Shown: positions 49,421-58,790 of the stretch, one piece after another
Position numbering within the stretch: the first letter of the stretch is position 1
How the letters are laid out: each line of letters starts with the position of its first letter
DNA from: Kineosporiaceae bacterium
Lineage (GTDB): Bacteria > Actinomycetota > Actinomycetes > Actinomycetales > Kineosporiaceae
Assembly: GCA_016713225.1 (NCBI GenBank)
Contig: JADJPO010000003.1
Location: 868,001 to 932,000 of the forward strand
DNA: 64,000 nucleotides
Direction of reading: 5' to 3'
Position numbers and translations under genes: made by a program
Notes under the pieces: model-generated
What the model was told of the DNA's origin: nothing
Database searches by the model: none
What the model saw: only the letters and a program-made list of their open reading frames with translations

Positions 49421-50833
49421 GTGCGTGATGGAGGACTCAAGCCAGGGCATCTGGCTGACGAAGATTCCCGCGTGGGACGGCGCTCCGGATCATCAGCCGC
49501 GCCAGTGCCCGACGAGGCCGTGGCCACGGCGCTCGAGCAGTGGCGCGACCACACCACCGTGCGGGAGAGCCTCAGCCGTCCGGGACGGCGAGCCGTCGTG
49601 ACGGCGTATCTGCTCGCGGGCGCCTTCCTCGGCCCGGCGGCCGGCCTGGCCGTCACCGAATCGCCACCGCCACTGCACCAGCTCTGGCTGCTCGTGGCGC
49701 TGATCGGCGTCTACGCGGTGGCGTACCGAATCGAGTTTCAGGCGGCGGCGGGCAGCATGGTGCCGACCCAGCCCGTCCTGATGGTGATGTTGGTGAGCGG
49801 TCCCCTCGAGCTGGTGCCGCTGGCCGTGACCGCAGGAGTTCTGCTCGGGGCGCTGGGTGACGGTGCCCCGTCCGAGGGGTGGTACGGCCGGTCCGTGCGC
49901 ATCCTGCCTGCCTGGCACAGTCTCGGGCCGACCGCCGTCCTGCTGGTCGGCGGTGTCCGCGAGCCGGGCTGGAGCGATTGGCCGATTCTCACTCTCGCGC
50001 TGGGTGCGCAGTTCACCCTGGACGCCGTCACGGCCGGGATCCGCATGACGAGCGTCGGCGTGAGCGCCCGCACGCTCGCGCACCCGATGAGCTGGACCTT
50101 CCGCGTCGACACCCTCATGGCGGTGATCGGGCTCGGTCTGATCGCCGGGACGCCGCCGGGCTGGTCACGCGTCGCCGTCGCGACCGTGCCCGTCCTGCTG
50201 GTGCGCATGCTGGGGCGTGACCGCAGCGAGCAGGTGCGAACGGCCCGCTCACTGGGGGAAGCGTTCGAGTCCGCGAGCGCCGAGGCGACCCACGACGCCA
50301 TGACGGCACTGGCCAACCGGCGGGGATGGGAAGCGGCCCTCGCTCGGGCGTCGGCCAGGTTGGCGGACGAGCCCGAGACCCACGTCTGCATCATCGCCGC
50401 CGATCTGGACGGCCTGAAGCACGCCAACGACACCTTCGGTCACGCGGTCGGCGACCAGCTCATCACCCGATTCGCTCAGGTCATGGCAGAGATCGCCCCA
50501 CCCGGGGCGGTCGCCGCGCGGCTCGGGGGTGATGAGTTCGCGCTGCTGATCACGGCGGGCTCACCGATCGACGGTGACGAGGTGATCGGTCGAATCCGCG
50601 AGCTGCTGCGGGCCGATGAACCGATCGGTGAGGTCCGGCTGGCGGCCTCGCTCGGTTGGGCAGCCACGCCCCCGTGGGCAACCATCGACGAGGCCGCCCG
50701 GGCTGCCGACGAGGCCGCCGGGCAGGACAAGCAGCGACGACGGGTCGGCCGACGGGCCAGCGTCCCACCGGGGACCCCACTCCATCCCCAGTTACCCGTC
50801 CCCCGGCCCGCGGAGCCCCACCACCAGCCGTAG
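49421..50833 (+). CDS. Membrane diguanylate cyclase (GGDEF)
   Basis: Protein of about 470 aa. The N-terminal half has several membrane helices (AVVTAYLLAGAFLGPAAGLA, LWLLVALIGVYAVAYRIEF, LMVMLVSGPLELVPLAVTAG, TLMAVIGLGLIAGTPPG), as in MASE-type sensors. The C-terminal GGDEF domain (residues ~290-450) has DAMTALANRRGWEAALARAS, IIAADLDGLKHANDTFGHAV and the active-site loop ARLGGDEFALL; the RxxD inhibitory site is absent. It should make cyclic di-GMP. A Pro-rich tail follows. The start codon is uncertain: GTG 49421 is a compromise. Confidence 0.82.
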   Translation: MRDGGLKPGHLADEDSRVGRRSGSSAAPVPDEAVATALEQWRDHTTVRESLSRPGRRAVVTAYLLAGAFLGPAAGLAVTESPPPLHQLWLLVALIGVYAVAYRIEFQAAAGSMVPTQPVLMVMLVSGPLELVPLAVTAGVLLGALGDGAPSEGWYGRSVRILPAWHSLGPTAVLLVGGVREPGWSDWPILTLALGAQFTLDAVTAGIRMTSVGVSARTLAHPMSWTFRVDTLMAVIGLGLIAGTPPGWSRVAVATVPVLLVRMLGRDRSEQVRTARSLGEAFESASAEATHDAMTALANRRGWEAALARASARLADEPETHVCIIAADLDGLKHANDTFGHAVGDQLITRFAQVMAEIAPPGAVAARLGGDEFALLITAGSPIDGDEVIGRIRELLRADEPIGEVRLAASLGWAATPPWATIDEAARAADEAAGQDKQRRRVGRRASVPPGTPLHPQLPVPRPAEPHHQP

Positions 50834-50865
50834 TGCCCACCATCCGCCGGCGCAAGGGTTGGCGG

Positions 50866-52113
50866 CTACCTCACCTGTTCGACAGGGACGATCGCCGCCG
50901 CGCCGGCGAGGGCGCAGCCGCCCGCGACCAGGTACAGAACGGCATAGCTGCCGTGTCCGGCTGCCAGGACCGCCGGGGCCACGGCGGGTGCGATCGCGAA
51001 GGGCAGGGCGCCGGCGATGTTCAGGACGCCGAGATCCTTGGCCGACGATCCACTGTCGGGCAAGACGTCGACCACCAGGGCGAGGTCGACCGCCATGTAC
51101 ATCCCGAAGCCCAGGCCGCCGACGGCCATACCGACCAGATAGCCCCCTACGCCGGCGGCGGTCGCGAGCAGCACCAGGGCGATCGCGTAGATGGCGGCGG
51201 CGCCCGCGACGAAGATCTTCCGCCGTCCGATGTGGTCCGACAGCTTGCCGGACAGCGGTGCGGTCACGACGAGGGCGACCGACTGGGCGAGGGTGCCGAG
51301 GTAGATCTGGTGCGCGACGTCGTCCTCGCGGGTGCCGATCTGATCGAGCAGGTAGTAGGCCTGGTAGGTGACCAGGAACGCGTAGGCCGTGACGAGCATG
51401 AACCGGCTGACGAACGCCCAGGCGAAATCTCGATGGGTGCGTGGGTCGACGTAGAACGAGCCGACGAACTCGCGCAGCGACCAGGGTGGCCGGTCGGCGG
51501 GGTCGAGACGGCGGTCGCCGAGCCGGGCCACGAAGACGAGGACGAGCGCGCCACCCACGACACAGGGCGCCAGGAACATCGTCAGTGCGCTGCCGTCGAA
51601 CGCCTGCACCAGGTACGTGCCGGCCACGGAGGCGGCCGGCACGCAGATTCCGAGCAGTCCCGAGACGACGCCACGCTGGACGGCGGGTACCTGGTCGGGC
51701 AGCACCGAGGCCAGCGCGGCGAGCAGGGCGTTGAGGAACACCTGGGCCACGCACCAGCCGATGAGCACCACCATGATGCTCTGCGCGACCGCGACGGTCA
51801 GGACGCCGACGGTGCCGCCGGCCAGGCCCACGAGCATCCACGGACGCCGCATGCCCAGCGGTGAGGTGGTGCGGTCGCTCAGCCGCCCGAACAGCGGGTT
51901 GCTCACGATGGCGAGCAGCGATCCCACCCCGGTCACGAGAGCCAGACTCCGGGGCGCGTCGTCGATGCCGACCAGCTGGTTGACCTTCAGCGCCAGCGAC
52001 ACCAGCAGGGGCGCGAGGAACAGCAGCGATCCGCCGGTGTACGACAGCGTGTAGAGCGTCACGAAGGTCCGGTTCACGCGCAGCGGGACGAGCGGCACCT
52101 GGGACGTGGTCAT
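50866..52113 (-). CDS. Major facilitator superfamily transporter
   Basis: Twelve-helix transporter of 415 aa. The loop between helices 2 and 3 has the MFS motif A variant NPLFGRLSDRTTSPLGMRRP, and it is repeated after helix 8 as GKLSDHIGRRKIFVAG, which confirms the two-fold fold. It resembles the YQGE/sugar-efflux-like actinobacterial MFS group, but substrate assignment is not possible. ATG 52113 begins MTTSQVPLVPLRVNRTF. It starts 16 nt after the stop of the thioredoxin-reductase-like gene and is likely in one transcript. Confidence 0.88.
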   Translation of the reverse strand: MTTSQVPLVPLRVNRTFVTLYTLSYTGGSLLFLAPLLVSLALKVNQLVGIDDAPRSLALVTGVGSLLAIVSNPLFGRLSDRTTSPLGMRRPWMLVGLAGGTVGVLTVAVAQSIMVVLIGWCVAQVFLNALLAALASVLPDQVPAVQRGVVSGLLGICVPAASVAGTYLVQAFDGSALTMFLAPCVVGGALVLVFVARLGDRRLDPADRPPWSLREFVGSFYVDPRTHRDFAWAFVSRFMLVTAYAFLVTYQAYYLLDQIGTREDDVAHQIYLGTLAQSVALVVTAPLSGKLSDHIGRRKIFVAGAAAIYAIALVLLATAAGVGGYLVGMAVGGLGFGMYMAVDLALVVDVLPDSGSSAKDLGVLNIAGALPFAIAPAVAPAVLAAGHGSYAVLYLVAGGCALAGAAAIVPVEQVR

Positions 52114-52129
52114 GCGCGGTTCCGCGGGG

Positions 52130-53083
52130 CTACCGGGCGACGGTCGTGGCTGCGGTGGCGGCGGTGGCGGTAACGGCGGTCGAGATGTCGTCCTCGACGA
52201 GGTCGTTGTTGATGTCGATGGCCGCGGCCGACCCCTCACCTGCAGCGGTGATCACCTGGGCTCGGGGGTTGACCACGTTCCCGGCGGCCCAGACCCCGGC
52301 CACGCTGGTCCGACCCCTGGGATCGACCACCACCCAGCCGCTGTCGGCGGTGGCACACCCGAGGTGAGTCAGCAGGCTGTCGTGGGGTACGAAGCGGGGC
52401 CGCACGAAGACCGCCGACCGGGCGACCCTCTCCCCCGTTGCCAACTCCACGCCCGTCAGCCGGTCGTCCTCGACGACCAGGCGGGCCACCCGGCCGTCCC
52501 GGACGCCGATGCCCCGAGCAGCCAGCCGCCGGCGCTGGCCCTCGTCGTCCAGGTCGCCGTCGGTGAAGAGCACCACGTCGTCGGACCACTGACGTACCAG
52601 CTGGGCGTGGGCGACCGCCTCGGCAGTGGCACCGAGCACGCCGAGGGGCTGGTCACGAACCTCGTACCCGTGGCAGTAGGGGCAGTGCAGCAGGTCGCGG
52701 CCCCAGCGCTCGCGCGTTCCGGGGACCGGCGGGATCTCGTCGCGCAGGCCGGTGGCCACCAGGATGCGGCGGGCGCGCAGGGTCGACCCGTCGTCCAGCA
52801 CGATCTCGAAGGTCGTGCACGATGGATCACGGGCCGCGACGCCGCCCACGGTGCCGGCGACGAACCGGCCGCCGTACCCGGCGACCTCCGCTCGTGCGGC
52901 GGCCAGCAGCTGCGACGGCGGCATGCCGTCGGAGCCCAGGAAGCCCTGCATGTGGGCTGCCGGAGCGTTGCGCGGCCGGCCGGCGTCGACCACGGTCACC
53001 CGTCTGCGGGCTCGGGCGAGAACCAGAGCCGCCGAGAGACCCGCAGCGCCCCCACCGATGATCACGACATCGTCATCGTTCAT
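52130..53083 (-). CDS. Thioredoxin-reductase-like FAD oxidoreductase
   Basis: Protein of 317 aa with an N-terminal FAD motif (VVIIGGGAAGLSAALVLARA), a redox-type CPYCHG sequence (HCPYCHGYEVRDQPLG, residues ~133-148) in place of the classical CATC of thioredoxin reductase, an NAD region (GVLGATAEAVAHAQLVRQW) and the C-terminal FAD motif SVAGVWAAGNVVNPRAQVI. The CPYC-H-G group occurs widely in actinobacteria without a thioredoxin gene beside it. The tail is Ala/Thr-rich. It may act with the following transporter, for instance in tolerance to a redox-active compound; that is speculation. Confidence 0.88.
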   Translation of the reverse strand: MNDDDVVIIGGGAAGLSAALVLARARRRVTVVDAGRPRNAPAAHMQGFLGSDGMPPSQLLAAARAEVAGYGGRFVAGTVGGVAARDPSCTTFEIVLDDGSTLRARRILVATGLRDEIPPVPGTRERWGRDLLHCPYCHGYEVRDQPLGVLGATAEAVAHAQLVRQWSDDVVLFTDGDLDDEGQRRRLAARGIGVRDGRVARLVVEDDRLTGVELATGERVARSAVFVRPRFVPHDSLLTHLGCATADSGWVVVDPRGRTSVAGVWAAGNVVNPRAQVITAAGEGSAAAIDINNDLVEDDISTAVTATAATAATTVAR

Positions 53084-53185
53084 GGAGGGAGAGTCGCAAC
53101 GGTCCGGCCGACGGGCAACGCGAGTTGCCAGGCGCAGGAATCACGGTGAACTGGTGCCGCGGCGATCTTCCCTCTGGAGTGACCG

Positions 53186-55900
53186 ATGCCCGACACGCTG
53201 GTGAGGACCAAGCTGATTCGGCCGCGTCCGCGTGGGCGGACGGTGTCCCGGCCCAGGCTCGACGATCGGCTCCTGCTCGGCTCGACCACAGCCCTCACCC
53301 TGATCTCGGCGCCGGCCGGGTTCGGCAAGACGACCCTGCTCGGCAGCTGGCTGGTCGCGGGCCGAGGCGGTCCGACGGCCTGGGTCTCGCTCGACGAGCG
53401 AGACCGGGACCCGACGACGTTCTGGTCCTACGTCCTGCTCGCGGTCGACCGGGCCGCACCCGGGACGGCGGCGGAGGCGCTGGCGCACCTGCAGTCCGGC
53501 CGTGCACCCCTCGACGCGATGCTCACGATGCTGCTCAACGAGCTGAGCGTGTTGCCGACCGAGCTCACGCTGGTCCTGGACGACTACCACCTCGCCGAGG
53601 GACCGGACCTGCAGCCGGGCATGGTCTTCCTGCTGGACCACCTGCCGCCACAGGTGCACGTGGTCATCAGCTCTCGTGCCGACCCTGCACTGCCGCTGTC
53701 GCGGCTGCGCGCCCGCGGGCAACTACTCGAGATTCGGGCGAGCGACCTGCGCTTCACCCTCGACGAAACCGCCACCTACCTCAACGAGGTCAACGCCCTC
53801 GACCTGGCGGCGGAGGACGTCGCCGCACTGGAGGGCCGCACCGAGGGCTGGGCCGCGGCGTTGCAGCTCGCGGCGCTGTCGCTGCAGGGTCGCCGCGACC
53901 GGTCGAGGTTCATCGCCGGGTTCGCGGGGGACGATCGCTTCGTCGTGGACTATCTCGCCGACGAGGTGCTCGACCGGCAGCCACCGGAGGTTCGCTGCTT
54001 CCTGCTGGACACCTCGGTGCTCGAGCGGCTGTCGGCCCCCGTGTGCGGGGCGGTCACGGGACGCTGCGACGGTGCGGCGATGCTGGAGGGCCTCGAACGG
54101 TCGAACCTGTTCCTCGTCCCGCTCGACGACCACCGTGGCTGGTACCGCTACCACCACCTGTTCCGCGACGTCCTGCAGGCCCGGCTGCTCGACGAACGGC
54201 CGGACGACGTGGCGCGGCTGCACCGTCGCGCCGGCGCCTGGTTCGACGAGGCCGGCCAGCCGGAGGCCGCCGTCCGGCATGCGCTGGCCGCGGGTGACCT
54301 CGACTCGGCCGCCGACCGGGTCGAGCTGGCGATCCCCACGCTGCGCCGCGCGCGGCGGGAGGACGTCATTCGCCGCTGGGTCGACCAGCTGCCGGCAGCG
54401 GTCGTGAGAAATCGGCCGGTGCTCGCCGTCGGCCTCCTCGGTGCCCTCGCGGCCAGCAACCGGTTCGACGGTCTGGCGCAACGACTTCGGGACGTCGAGC
54501 AGCTCCTGGGTGCTCCCGACCAGCAGCCCGTCATCGTCGACCAGGCCGAATGGACTCGCCTGCCGGCCCTGCTGGCGACCTACCGGGCCGCGCTGGCCCT
54601 GGTCGGCGGCGACCCGGCCGAGACGGTGCGGCATGCCCGGATCGCCCTGGACCTGGCCGGTGACGACGACCTGCTCACTCCCGCCTCGGCCGCTGCGCTC
54701 GTCGGGCTCGCCTGCTGGACCGAGGGTGACCTGGACGGCGCGCACCAGGCCTACCGAGCGGCGGCGGACGGCCTGGAGCAGACCGGACATGTCGCCGACG
54801 TGCTCGGCTGCACGATCACGATCGCGGACCTCGAGGTGGCCCAGGGACGGCTGCTGGACGCACGCCGAACCTGTGAGCGCGCAATGGCTTTGGCCGAACG
54901 GGAGGCCTCACCACCGCGTGGCACCGCCGACATGCACGTCGCGCTGAGCGTCATCGCCCTGGAATCCGGCGACGTCGGCTGCGCGGCCGAACACCTGAGC
55001 AGGGCCGATGTACTGGGTGAGGCCGGCGGCCTGCCCCAGAACCCCTACCGGTGGCGCGTCGCCCTGGCGTGGCTACGCGAAGCGCAGGGTGACGCGGCGA
55101 CCGGGGTCGGCCTCCTCGAGGAGGCCGAGCGGGCCTACGTCGGCGACTTCTCGCCGGAGGTGCGGCCGATCGCCGCCGTCCGCGCGCGCATGCTCGCCGG
55201 CGGTGGTGAGGTCGCCCCAGCGCTGGCCTGGGCTCGCCGCCGAGGTGTCTCCGCCACCGACCCGCTGACCTACCTGCGCGAGTACGAGCACGTCACCCTG
55301 GCGCGGATCCTGCTCGCCGACCACGCCACCTCGGGTCACGAGGCAGCGCTGCTCGAGGCGACCGGCCTGCTCGACCGGCTGCTGGAGGCGGCCGAGGGTG
55401 GAGGTCGCACCCGAGTCGTGCTGGAGGTGCTGGCGCTGCAGTCGCTCGCCCGGGCCGCGGCCGGACATCAGGCGGCGGCGCTGGAATCGCTCGAACGCGC
55501 CGTCCGGCTGGCAGAGCCCGAGGGCTGGGTTCGGGTGTTCACCGGCGAGGGCGCGCCGATGGCGAAGTTGCTGCGATCGCTGCAGAGCCGACACCGCAGC
55601 TGGCTGTTCCTCCGAACGCTCATCACCGCTGCTCCGGCACGAGCAGCGGGCGCTCCCCGGGGGTCCGGGGGCGAGACGCCGAGCGGGCAGTCCCTGGTCG
55701 AGCCGCTCAGCTCGCGCGAGCTCGACGTCCTGCGCTATCTGCGCTCCGATCTCGACGGACCCGCCATCGCCCGCGAGCTCGGGGTGTCGCTGAGTACCGT
55801 GCGCACCCACACCCAGCACATCTTCACCAAGCTCGGTGTGGCCAACCGCCGGGCGGCGGTGCGGCACGCCCACCAGCTCAATCTGTTCGCCGGTCGCTGA
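53186..55900 (+). CDS. MalT-type LuxR-family regulator (LAL)
   Basis: Large ATP-binding regulator of 904 aa. N-terminal STAND-type ATPase: SAPAGFGKTTLLGSWLVAGR (Walker A), LTLVLDDYHLAEG (Walker B) and VISSRADPALPLSRLRARGQ (sensor). A long helical-repeat middle region follows (residues ~380-800). The C-terminal LuxR HTH is complete: LSSRELDVLRYLRSDLDGPA, ARELGVSLSTVRTHTQHIF. These proteins activate nearby catabolic or transport genes upon ligand and ATP binding. It is divergent from the oxidoreductase-transporter pair across 102 bp, which is the obvious candidate target. Confidence 0.9.
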   Translation: MPDTLVRTKLIRPRPRGRTVSRPRLDDRLLLGSTTALTLISAPAGFGKTTLLGSWLVAGRGGPTAWVSLDERDRDPTTFWSYVLLAVDRAAPGTAAEALAHLQSGRAPLDAMLTMLLNELSVLPTELTLVLDDYHLAEGPDLQPGMVFLLDHLPPQVHVVISSRADPALPLSRLRARGQLLEIRASDLRFTLDETATYLNEVNALDLAAEDVAALEGRTEGWAAALQLAALSLQGRRDRSRFIAGFAGDDRFVVDYLADEVLDRQPPEVRCFLLDTSVLERLSAPVCGAVTGRCDGAAMLEGLERSNLFLVPLDDHRGWYRYHHLFRDVLQARLLDERPDDVARLHRRAGAWFDEAGQPEAAVRHALAAGDLDSAADRVELAIPTLRRARREDVIRRWVDQLPAAVVRNRPVLAVGLLGALAASNRFDGLAQRLRDVEQLLGAPDQQPVIVDQAEWTRLPALLATYRAALALVGGDPAETVRHARIALDLAGDDDLLTPASAAALVGLACWTEGDLDGAHQAYRAAADGLEQTGHVADVLGCTITIADLEVAQGRLLDARRTCERAMALAEREASPPRGTADMHVALSVIALESGDVGCAAEHLSRADVLGEAGGLPQNPYRWRVALAWLREAQGDAATGVGLLEEAERAYVGDFSPEVRPIAAVRARMLAGGGEVAPALAWARRRGVSATDPLTYLREYEHVTLARILLADHATSGHEAALLEATGLLDRLLEAAEGGGRTRVVLEVLALQSLARAAAGHQAAALESLERAVRLAEPEGWVRVFTGEGAPMAKLLRSLQSRHRSWLFLRTLITAAPARAAGAPRGSGGETPSGQSLVEPLSSRELDVLRYLRSDLDGPAIARELGVSLSTVRTHTQHIFTKLGVANRRAAVRHAHQLNLFAGR

Positions 55901-55987
55901 GCCGACTCTGGATCGGGCCGATCCGCCCTACCCGAGCAGGCCTGTGATCTGCCAGGGTGTGCGCGGGCCGCGAAACGGGGGTGCGAC

Positions 55988-56767
55988 ATGCGTGTTCCGG
56001 GGTTTCGCCGACCCGAGCCGAGCGCCACTGCCGCCGACCACGAGCAGCGCGGGTTGCTCGCGCTGTCGCACGGCGACTACCGGACGGCCGAAGACTCCCT
56101 CCGACACGCCCTGAGCCTCTTCGAGCGGGACGACGATCAAGCCGGTGTTGCCGGCATTCACGCCAAGCTCGGGGTCGTGGCGCAGGACCAGGGCCGCATC
56201 GAAACCGCCGAAACGTCCTTCCGGCGTGCCGTGACGATCTTCGAACGGCTCGGCGACGAGGCCCGCCTGGCGAACTGCCTCGGTCTGCTCGGGATCCTGG
56301 CGCAAGACCGAGGTGACCACCGGACCGCCGAAGAGGTACTCCGACGGGCGCTGGCCCTCGAAGAGCGGCTCGGCCATCGCGCCGGCATCGCCGCCGCCCA
56401 TCACCAACTCGCGATGCTGGCGCAAGCCCGCGGCGACCTCCAAGCGGCCGAAACCGGCTACCTGCGAGCCCTGACGATCCTGGAACAGCTCGACGATCCG
56501 ACCAACCTGGCCACGACGTGGAGCCAACTGGGCATCCTGCGCACCGAGCAGGGACTGCACGCTGATGCGGTTCAGCTGCATGTTCGGGCGCTCGCGGTGC
56601 GGATCGCGATCGAGGTACCCCAGGCGGCCATCGATGGTGACGCGTTGGTGGGGCTGTTGCAGATCATGGGCACCGAGGCATTCACCGCGGAGGTTGCCCA
56701 GATTCTGGACGCCGAGAGCACCCAGAGACTCATGTCACAGCTGAACAGTCTGGCCGACCGGGCCTGA
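55988..56767 (+). CDS. TPR-repeat protein
   Basis: Soluble protein of 259 aa made almost wholly of about five 40-residue TPR units (GDYRTAEDSLRHALSLFERD, GRIETAETSFRRAVTIFERL, GDHRTAEEVLRRALALEERL, GDLQAAETGYLRALTILEQL). Each unit shares A-E-x-x-x-R-R-A-L/V. It resembles the sensor parts of neighbouring regulators without an enzymatic or DNA-binding domain, so an adaptor role is likely. It follows the MalT-like gene by 87 bp on the same strand. Confidence 0.82.
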   Translation: MRVPGFRRPEPSATAADHEQRGLLALSHGDYRTAEDSLRHALSLFERDDDQAGVAGIHAKLGVVAQDQGRIETAETSFRRAVTIFERLGDEARLANCLGLLGILAQDRGDHRTAEEVLRRALALEERLGHRAGIAAAHHQLAMLAQARGDLQAAETGYLRALTILEQLDDPTNLATTWSQLGILRTEQGLHADAVQLHVRALAVRIAIEVPQAAIDGDALVGLLQIMGTEAFTAEVAQILDAESTQRLMSQLNSLADRA

Positions 56768-56864
56768 CGGCCGAGGCGTGGACAGGGACCTCGCAGCTCG
56801 GGGCCGTTCCCCGGCAGGGCTGTCGGTGGTCCGGAGTGCAGCCGCGGCTGGGGGTGACGACCGT

Positions 56865-58568
56865 TCAGCCGACGCGCGGTAGGAATTCGAGCCCTCGCCG
56901 TAGGTGTTCGTCCAGGTTGGTCCGGGCAGCGTGCGCGACCAGTTCTCTCGAGGCCGTTTCCGCTCCGGCGGCATCACCCGCCTCGAGGCGAATCTCTGCC
57001 TCCGAGAGCAGAATCGCCCCGATCATGGCGGCCCAGGTGTCGGACTTGCTCATGGCTCGGGTTCTGGCCACGGCCAGCCAGCGCAGTGCCCCGTCGGTAT
57101 CGCCGTCGCGGGCGCGATGCAGAGCGAGCATGCGACTGCTGGCACCTTCCCAGCAGGGGTCGGCGAGATGGCAGCTCATGGCGAAGCAGCGCTCCACCTC
57201 GGAGATCGCCGGAGCAGCGCCTCGGGCCAGGCCAGCCTCCGCCAGGACGACCATGGGGAACGGCTCGAACGAGACCCACTGCTGGCCACGAACGACCTCG
57301 AGGCTCTCCGTGAGCCACGCGACCGCGGTCGGGATCCGTTGGGACAGTAAGGCTGTCCACCCGCCGAGCCCGAGTGCCCACGCCTGCCAGCGTCGGTCCC
57401 CGACGGATCGGGCGAGGTCGATGGCCAGCTCGAACCGCTCGATGCTCGGGTCGTACCGGCCCCAGTCGGACAGGTTCACAGCCGAGATGGCGTGGACGCC
57501 GACGAGCAGTTCCGGGAGACCATCGGCCAGCTCGAGGGCGAGGTCGAGTTGGTGCTGGGCCTCCGGCCGCCGTCCGGCCAACGAGTTGACGTAGCCCCGT
57601 TCGCGCAGGGCTGCGACCGCAGTGCGTCGATCACCCGAGGCACGCGCGCGCTGAACGGCCTGCTCGAGCAGCACACTGCCTTCGTCGTCGAACCCCCTGA
57701 CCGTGTGCACGAGCGCGGTACCCAACTCGAGCAGGCATTCACCGAGCAGTCGGTCGTCGCCCATCGCCTCGGCCTGGGCGCCTGCCCGCCGCAGGCATTC
57801 CAGTCCCGCCTCGACGGCGCCCGCCGTGATGGCAGCCCGGCCGGCATCCACCAGACCCCTGGCGATCGCCCCGGTCGACACTCCGGGCGGATCAGCCGAG
57901 ACACTGGATCGGGCGGCGCTGCGCAGGGCCGCCGAGGGGTCACAACCGAGCTCGGCGCGGAACAGCGATTCCACGTCGGCTACGTGCCGGAGAGCCGCGT
58001 CAGCGTGGCCGGCGGCGACCAGGCTGCGGACGAGGAGCACCTGCGCCCCTTCGTCGTAGGGGGCGCGGCGAGCCGCGATCCCGGCCAGCTCGATGGCTCG
58101 ATCGAGCTGCCCGCGCGAGATCGCCGTGATGGTCTCTTCGCGCAGAAGGGCGGCGATCCGGGCCGACACCTGCTGACGCGCCACCAACAGCCACGTCGAG
58201 AACTCCGGCGTACACCGCGGATCGATACCCTCCACGAGCTCACCGACCGAGCCGGTGTCGAGACGGCCGTCCCGCAGAGCCTGCACATCGACCGTGACCC
58301 CCATCGGCAGATCCGTCGTGACCGGGTCGCCGAGGAAGACCTCGGACGAACCGATCGCCTGGCGAATCCGGGCCAGGCACCAGCGCAGCGCCCCCAGCGG
58401 GTCCGCGGCCTGGGGGAAGAGCTCGGCGCTCAGCTCGTGTCGGCTGACCGGCACCTCGGACAGCAGCACCCGGGCCAACACGGCCCACGACTTCTGCCCG
58501 CCCAGCGGTCGGATCCGGCCGGCCGAGTCCTCGATCCTCGGCTTGCCGATGAGCTTCAGGTGGACCAT
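56865..58568 (-). CDS. BTAD/SARP-type transcriptional regulator with helical repeats
   Basis: Protein of 567 aa. The N-terminus has a winged OmpR/SARP-like HTH (VHLKLIGKPRIEDSAGRIRP, LARVLLSEVPVSRHELSAEL), followed by the bacterial transcriptional activation domain (residues ~95-240, with AIELAGIAARRAPYDEGAQV) and a long TPR-like C-region (LGECLLELGTALVHTVRGFD, WQAWALGLGGWTALLSQRIP). No NB-ARC ATPase separates them, unlike AfsR. SARP proteins usually activate an adjacent operon; the methyltransferase gene at 58791 is divergent across 222 bp. ATG 58568 is chosen. Confidence 0.82.
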   Translation of the reverse strand: MVHLKLIGKPRIEDSAGRIRPLGGQKSWAVLARVLLSEVPVSRHELSAELFPQAADPLGALRWCLARIRQAIGSSEVFLGDPVTTDLPMGVTVDVQALRDGRLDTGSVGELVEGIDPRCTPEFSTWLLVARQQVSARIAALLREETITAISRGQLDRAIELAGIAARRAPYDEGAQVLLVRSLVAAGHADAALRHVADVESLFRAELGCDPSAALRSAARSSVSADPPGVSTGAIARGLVDAGRAAITAGAVEAGLECLRRAGAQAEAMGDDRLLGECLLELGTALVHTVRGFDDEGSVLLEQAVQRARASGDRRTAVAALRERGYVNSLAGRRPEAQHQLDLALELADGLPELLVGVHAISAVNLSDWGRYDPSIERFELAIDLARSVGDRRWQAWALGLGGWTALLSQRIPTAVAWLTESLEVVRGQQWVSFEPFPMVVLAEAGLARGAAPAISEVERCFAMSCHLADPCWEGASSRMLALHRARDGDTDGALRWLAVARTRAMSKSDTWAAMIGAILLSEAEIRLEAGDAAGAETASRELVAHAARTNLDEHLRRGLEFLPRVG

Positions 58569-58790
58569 CCCGGACACGATCGCGCACCTCACGACGGGCT
58601 TGCGAGCCGGACCTGCACTCGTTTCAGGACAACTCGACCTGTCCAGCGTGTGCGAATCCGTGTGCGCCGTCCAGCGCCGACTGCCCAAGCCTCACCTGCC
58701 GGGCCACCTGGCAGCCGGACACGCTGCCGCTGACGGCCGATCGCGGCCCACTTCGGCGCATCACGCGTGCCCTGACGAACGGAGCAGCTC
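58569..58790. other. Divergent intergenic region between BTAD regulator and methyltransferase
   Basis: 222 bp holding the promoters of both genes. SARP operators are usually 7-bp direct repeats with 11-bp spacing; I could not pick a clear set. CCGGGCCACCTGGCAGCCGG near 58699 is a loose inverted repeat. Confidence 0.4.
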
